Shown here: positions 62,137 to 64,000 of the stretch, piece by piece
Layout: every line of letters starts with the position of its first letter
Numbering within the stretch: position 1 is the first letter of the stretch
Assembly (NCBI RefSeq): GCF_900143525.1
Contig: NZ_FREZ01000002.1
Span: forward strand, 248,001 to 312,000
DNA: 64,000 bases
Direction: 5' to 3'
DNA from: Ruegeria sp. Alg231-54
GTDB taxonomy: Bacteria; Pseudomonadota; Alphaproteobacteria; Rhodobacterales; Rhodobacteraceae
Position numbers and translations under genes: made by a program
The notes under the pieces: generated by a model
Databases searched by the model: none
What the model saw: the letters and a program-made list of their open reading frames with translations, nothing else
What the model was told of the DNA's origin: nothing

Positions 62137-64000
62137 TCACATCTGGTTGCGTGGAACGGCGTCCTCCGTTTGTCTCGAAAATACCAAAGTTTCGTTTTCA
62201 AAGGCACTTATGTGCGCCTTGAGAAAAAAGTTCTCGCGATCCGACCACATTTCGCAGGATGTTTCGGTGCGCAGGTCTATCCCGTCCCGACTGATCTCTT
62301 GTGTCCAGCGGCACTGCCCGTGCGCGGATAGCGGGTCGTCGGGATGGATGGTCCAACGTTCATCGGCTGTGCCACCATATGTTAGCCCGTGGTGATTGTC
62401 CTTTACGCGACCAAAATCGTCTTCGATGATCATCCGGGTTTCACTTGAATTCAAGTCAGTTTCCACCCGGCGAGAATTGCTGCTTTTTCGCAGCGACGTC
62501 ACGTCAATCGGGGTTTCAGAATCGGGTGGTTGAAACACATGTTCATCATCACCTGCAGTCGGCCGTTTCGGGATCGTAATCGCACCACCTGTCAGGTGCA
62601 GTTCGACGGGTTCGGGTGAGGGCCAGATCAGCGGCCAATACGCGCTGGACACAGCCACCCGCACGCGATGCCCCTTGGGAACGCGATAGGCGATGTGATC
62701 CAGGTCCAATGAGATTTCGTAGGGCGCTCCGGGCGTCAACGGAGTTGGTTGCGCGTGGCTGTCTCGGTGCGACAGGTTCAGAACGCCATAGGTGATCCGG
62801 GTTGAGGCCCCGTCCGGATGGATATGATTTAGCCGCACCGCAATCTGTGCTTGCGGTCGGTTGGCACTGACATTTAGGCAAATGCGCGGAGCGCCGACAA
62901 TATCAAGATCTTCCGACAAAGGCGGGCCGTCGAAACAGGCGGACAACGCATCATCGGCGCGCTGATCGCCTGGCATGTCGGGTCCCAGCCAAATTGCGCA
63001 ATACTCACCACTATCCATGCCGCAGGTTTGGGGTGACTGGACCTGCATATCCAGCGGCTCATCTTGCCCGAGCCCACCGTTCGACAGGCTCAGTATCAGG
63101 TTGGACAAATGCGAGGTCGCGCCGGATTGCTCGCTGATCCAGCGCCCGGGTCTGTTGTTGTACCACCGCTTTGGACGGACACCGTCCATCAGATACGCCC
63201 GATAGTCGGGGTCGGATTCAACGCCGCTATCCAGACCTTTCAACCAATGATCCCACCAGCGCAGCGCCTCTTGCAGAAAACCGATTCGAGGTTCGGGCAC
63301 TGCGAAGTGCGGGTATTTGTGCACCCATGGCCCCACGATCCCCTTGACCGGAGCGCTAAGCTGTTCGACCAGCAATGGCACTGTATTCTTATAGGCATCG
63401 CCCCAGCCGCCAATGGCCAGCGTCGCCGCGCGGATCGCGCTGAAATCCTCGCAGACAGAGCCATGCTGCCAATAGGCGTCGCGCGTCTGGTGGCGCAGCC
63501 AGACCGAGGGTAGGAACGGTTGTTTTTCCAAACGCTTAAGCCATAACTCACGCCAGTTGGGGCGCAGCGCTGGGTCGGGTGCGCGGGATGAGTACGACCA
63601 CATGGTCGCGCCCCAACCCAGGTTTTCATTCAGCAAGCATCCGCCCTTAAAGTGGATGTCGTCTGCGTAACGATCTGCGGTTGAACACAGGGTGATAATT
63701 GCTTTCAGCGGCGCGGGTTGAAGGGCGGCAACCTGAAGCGCGTTGAACCCGCCCCAGCTGATTCCCATCATCCCAACGGTGCCTGAACACCACGGTTGAT
63801 CCGCCAGCCATTGGATTGTGGAAACGGCATCATCCAGCTCTTGCTGGGTATACTCGTCTTCCATCAACCCTTCGCTGTCTCCATTGCCGCGCATGTCCAC
63901 ACGAATGCAGGCATAGCCGCGTTTGGCAAACCAGGGATGGGTCAGGGCATCCCGCGTCGCCGTGCCGTCGCGCTTGCGATAGGGCAGGAATTCCAAAATG
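62137..64000 (-). CDS. CocE/NonD-type alpha/beta-hydrolase, 5' end beyond the window
   Basis: The frame is open to the right edge, so the N-terminus (roughly 40-60 residues) is missing; the codons at the edge read ILEFLPYRKRDGT, the known early segment of this family. The nucleophile Ser lies in GISWGGF and the N-terminal hydrolase domain is followed by a jelly-roll domain (LDIVGAPRICLNVSANRPQAQIAVRLNHIHPDG in blocks, then GHRVRVAVSSAYWPLIWPSP). Family members are acyl esterases or X-Pro dipeptidyl peptidases. It lies 125 bp upstream of the peptide-importer operon on the same strand, so it may process or be co-expressed with its substrate. Confidence 0.85.
   Translation of the reverse strand, partial: ILEFLPYRKRDGTATRDALTHPWFAKRGYACIRVDMRGNGDSEGLMEDEYTQQELDDAVSTIQWLADQPWCSGTVGMMGISWGGFNALQVAALQPAPLKAIITLCSTADRYADDIHFKGGCLLNENLGWGATMWSYSSRAPDPALRPNWRELWLKRLEKQPFLPSVWLRHQTRDAYWQHGSVCEDFSAIRAATLAIGGWGDAYKNTVPLLVEQLSAPVKGIVGPWVHKYPHFAVPEPRIGFLQEALRWWDHWLKGLDSGVESDPDYRAYLMDGVRPKRWYNNRPGRWISEQSGATSHLSNLILSLSNGGLGQDEPLDMQVQSPQTCGMDSGEYCAIWLGPDMPGDQRADDALSACFDGPPLSEDLDIVGAPRICLNVSANRPQAQIAVRLNHIHPDGASTRITYGVLNLSHRDSHAQPTPLTPGAPYEISLDLDHIAYRVPKGHRVRVAVSSAYWPLIWPSPEPVELHLTGGAITIPKRPTAGDDEHVFQPPDSETPIDVTSLRKSSNSRRVETDLNSSETRMIIEDDFGRVKDNHHGLTYGGTADERWTIHPDDPLSAHGQCRWTQEISRDGIDLRTETSCEMWSDRENFFLKAHISAFENETLVFSRQTEDAVPRNQM

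Overview
The window is chromosomal DNA of an alphaproteobacterium of the Rhodobacteraceae, most likely the marine Roseobacter group. The evidence is the family content: DUF1467 and DUF6455 proteins, a type B-like PutA with a divergent Lrp regulator, TAT-exported PhoX, and a complete bhc (beta-hydroxyaspartate cycle) cluster. Base composition is even, genes are dense, and I see no insertion sequence, phage, CRISPR array or rRNA. I cannot fix the genus. No gene-free stretch exceeds about 250 bases; the longest are 23532-23781, 21012-21241 and 40662-40876.

Layout. Bases 1-6115 hold the 5' half of carB (minus), then pabB-pabC-membrane protease-aspS (plus). Bases 6242-16393 are mostly housekeeping and small conserved genes: a stand-alone response regulator with an unlisted 39-residue membrane ORF behind it, methylmalonyl-CoA epimerase, a nitroreductase, an M48 lipoprotein peptidase, two tandem DUF6455 genes, a double CDGSH protein, rimO and an AsmA protein. 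Bases 16450-21011 (minus) are a surface-polysaccharide operon, kpsT-kpsE-kdsA-phosphohexomutase. Bases 21242-27927 hold a uracil-DNA-glycosylase-like gene, sseB-like, a YghU-type glutathione transferase, an exported YHS protein, a J-domain protein, the divergent metF/metR pair and suhB.

Bases 27983-33338 are bhcA-bhcB-bhcC-bhcD with divergent bhcR. This is the beta-hydroxyaspartate cycle, which turns glyoxylate (from glycolate) into oxaloacetate without loss of carbon. The control region contains clear palindromes. Bases 33346-40661 hold a rhomboid protease, putA with divergent putR, a TPR protein and phoX.

Bases 40877-50865 form one divergent amino-sugar locus. On the minus strand are murQ, an ABC sugar importer (binding protein, two permeases, ATPase) and a Gfo/Idh oxidoreductase. 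On the plus strand are a BadF-type sugar kinase, a GntR/UTRA regulator, a SIS-domain deaminase and nagA. Together they suggest a PTS-independent route: import, phosphorylation, MurQ ether cleavage, NagA deacetylation, deamination to fructose-6-phosphate. Both promoters carry paired GGTATT repeats; on the kinase side they flank a perfect TATAAT box that would give a nearly leaderless mRNA.

A tRNA-Gly(TCC) at 51002-51076 is followed by an MsbA-like exporter, an acyl-CoA synthetase with an HSL-type esterase, a nucleotide pyrophosphatase-like gene (minus), a peptide-type ABC importer operon (minus) and a CocE/NonD hydrolase cut by the right edge.

I found no clearly unprecedented system. The best candidates for new biology are the regulatory architecture and unassigned oxidoreductase of the amino-sugar divergon, the bhcR operator palindromes, and the small membrane ORF behind the response regulator.
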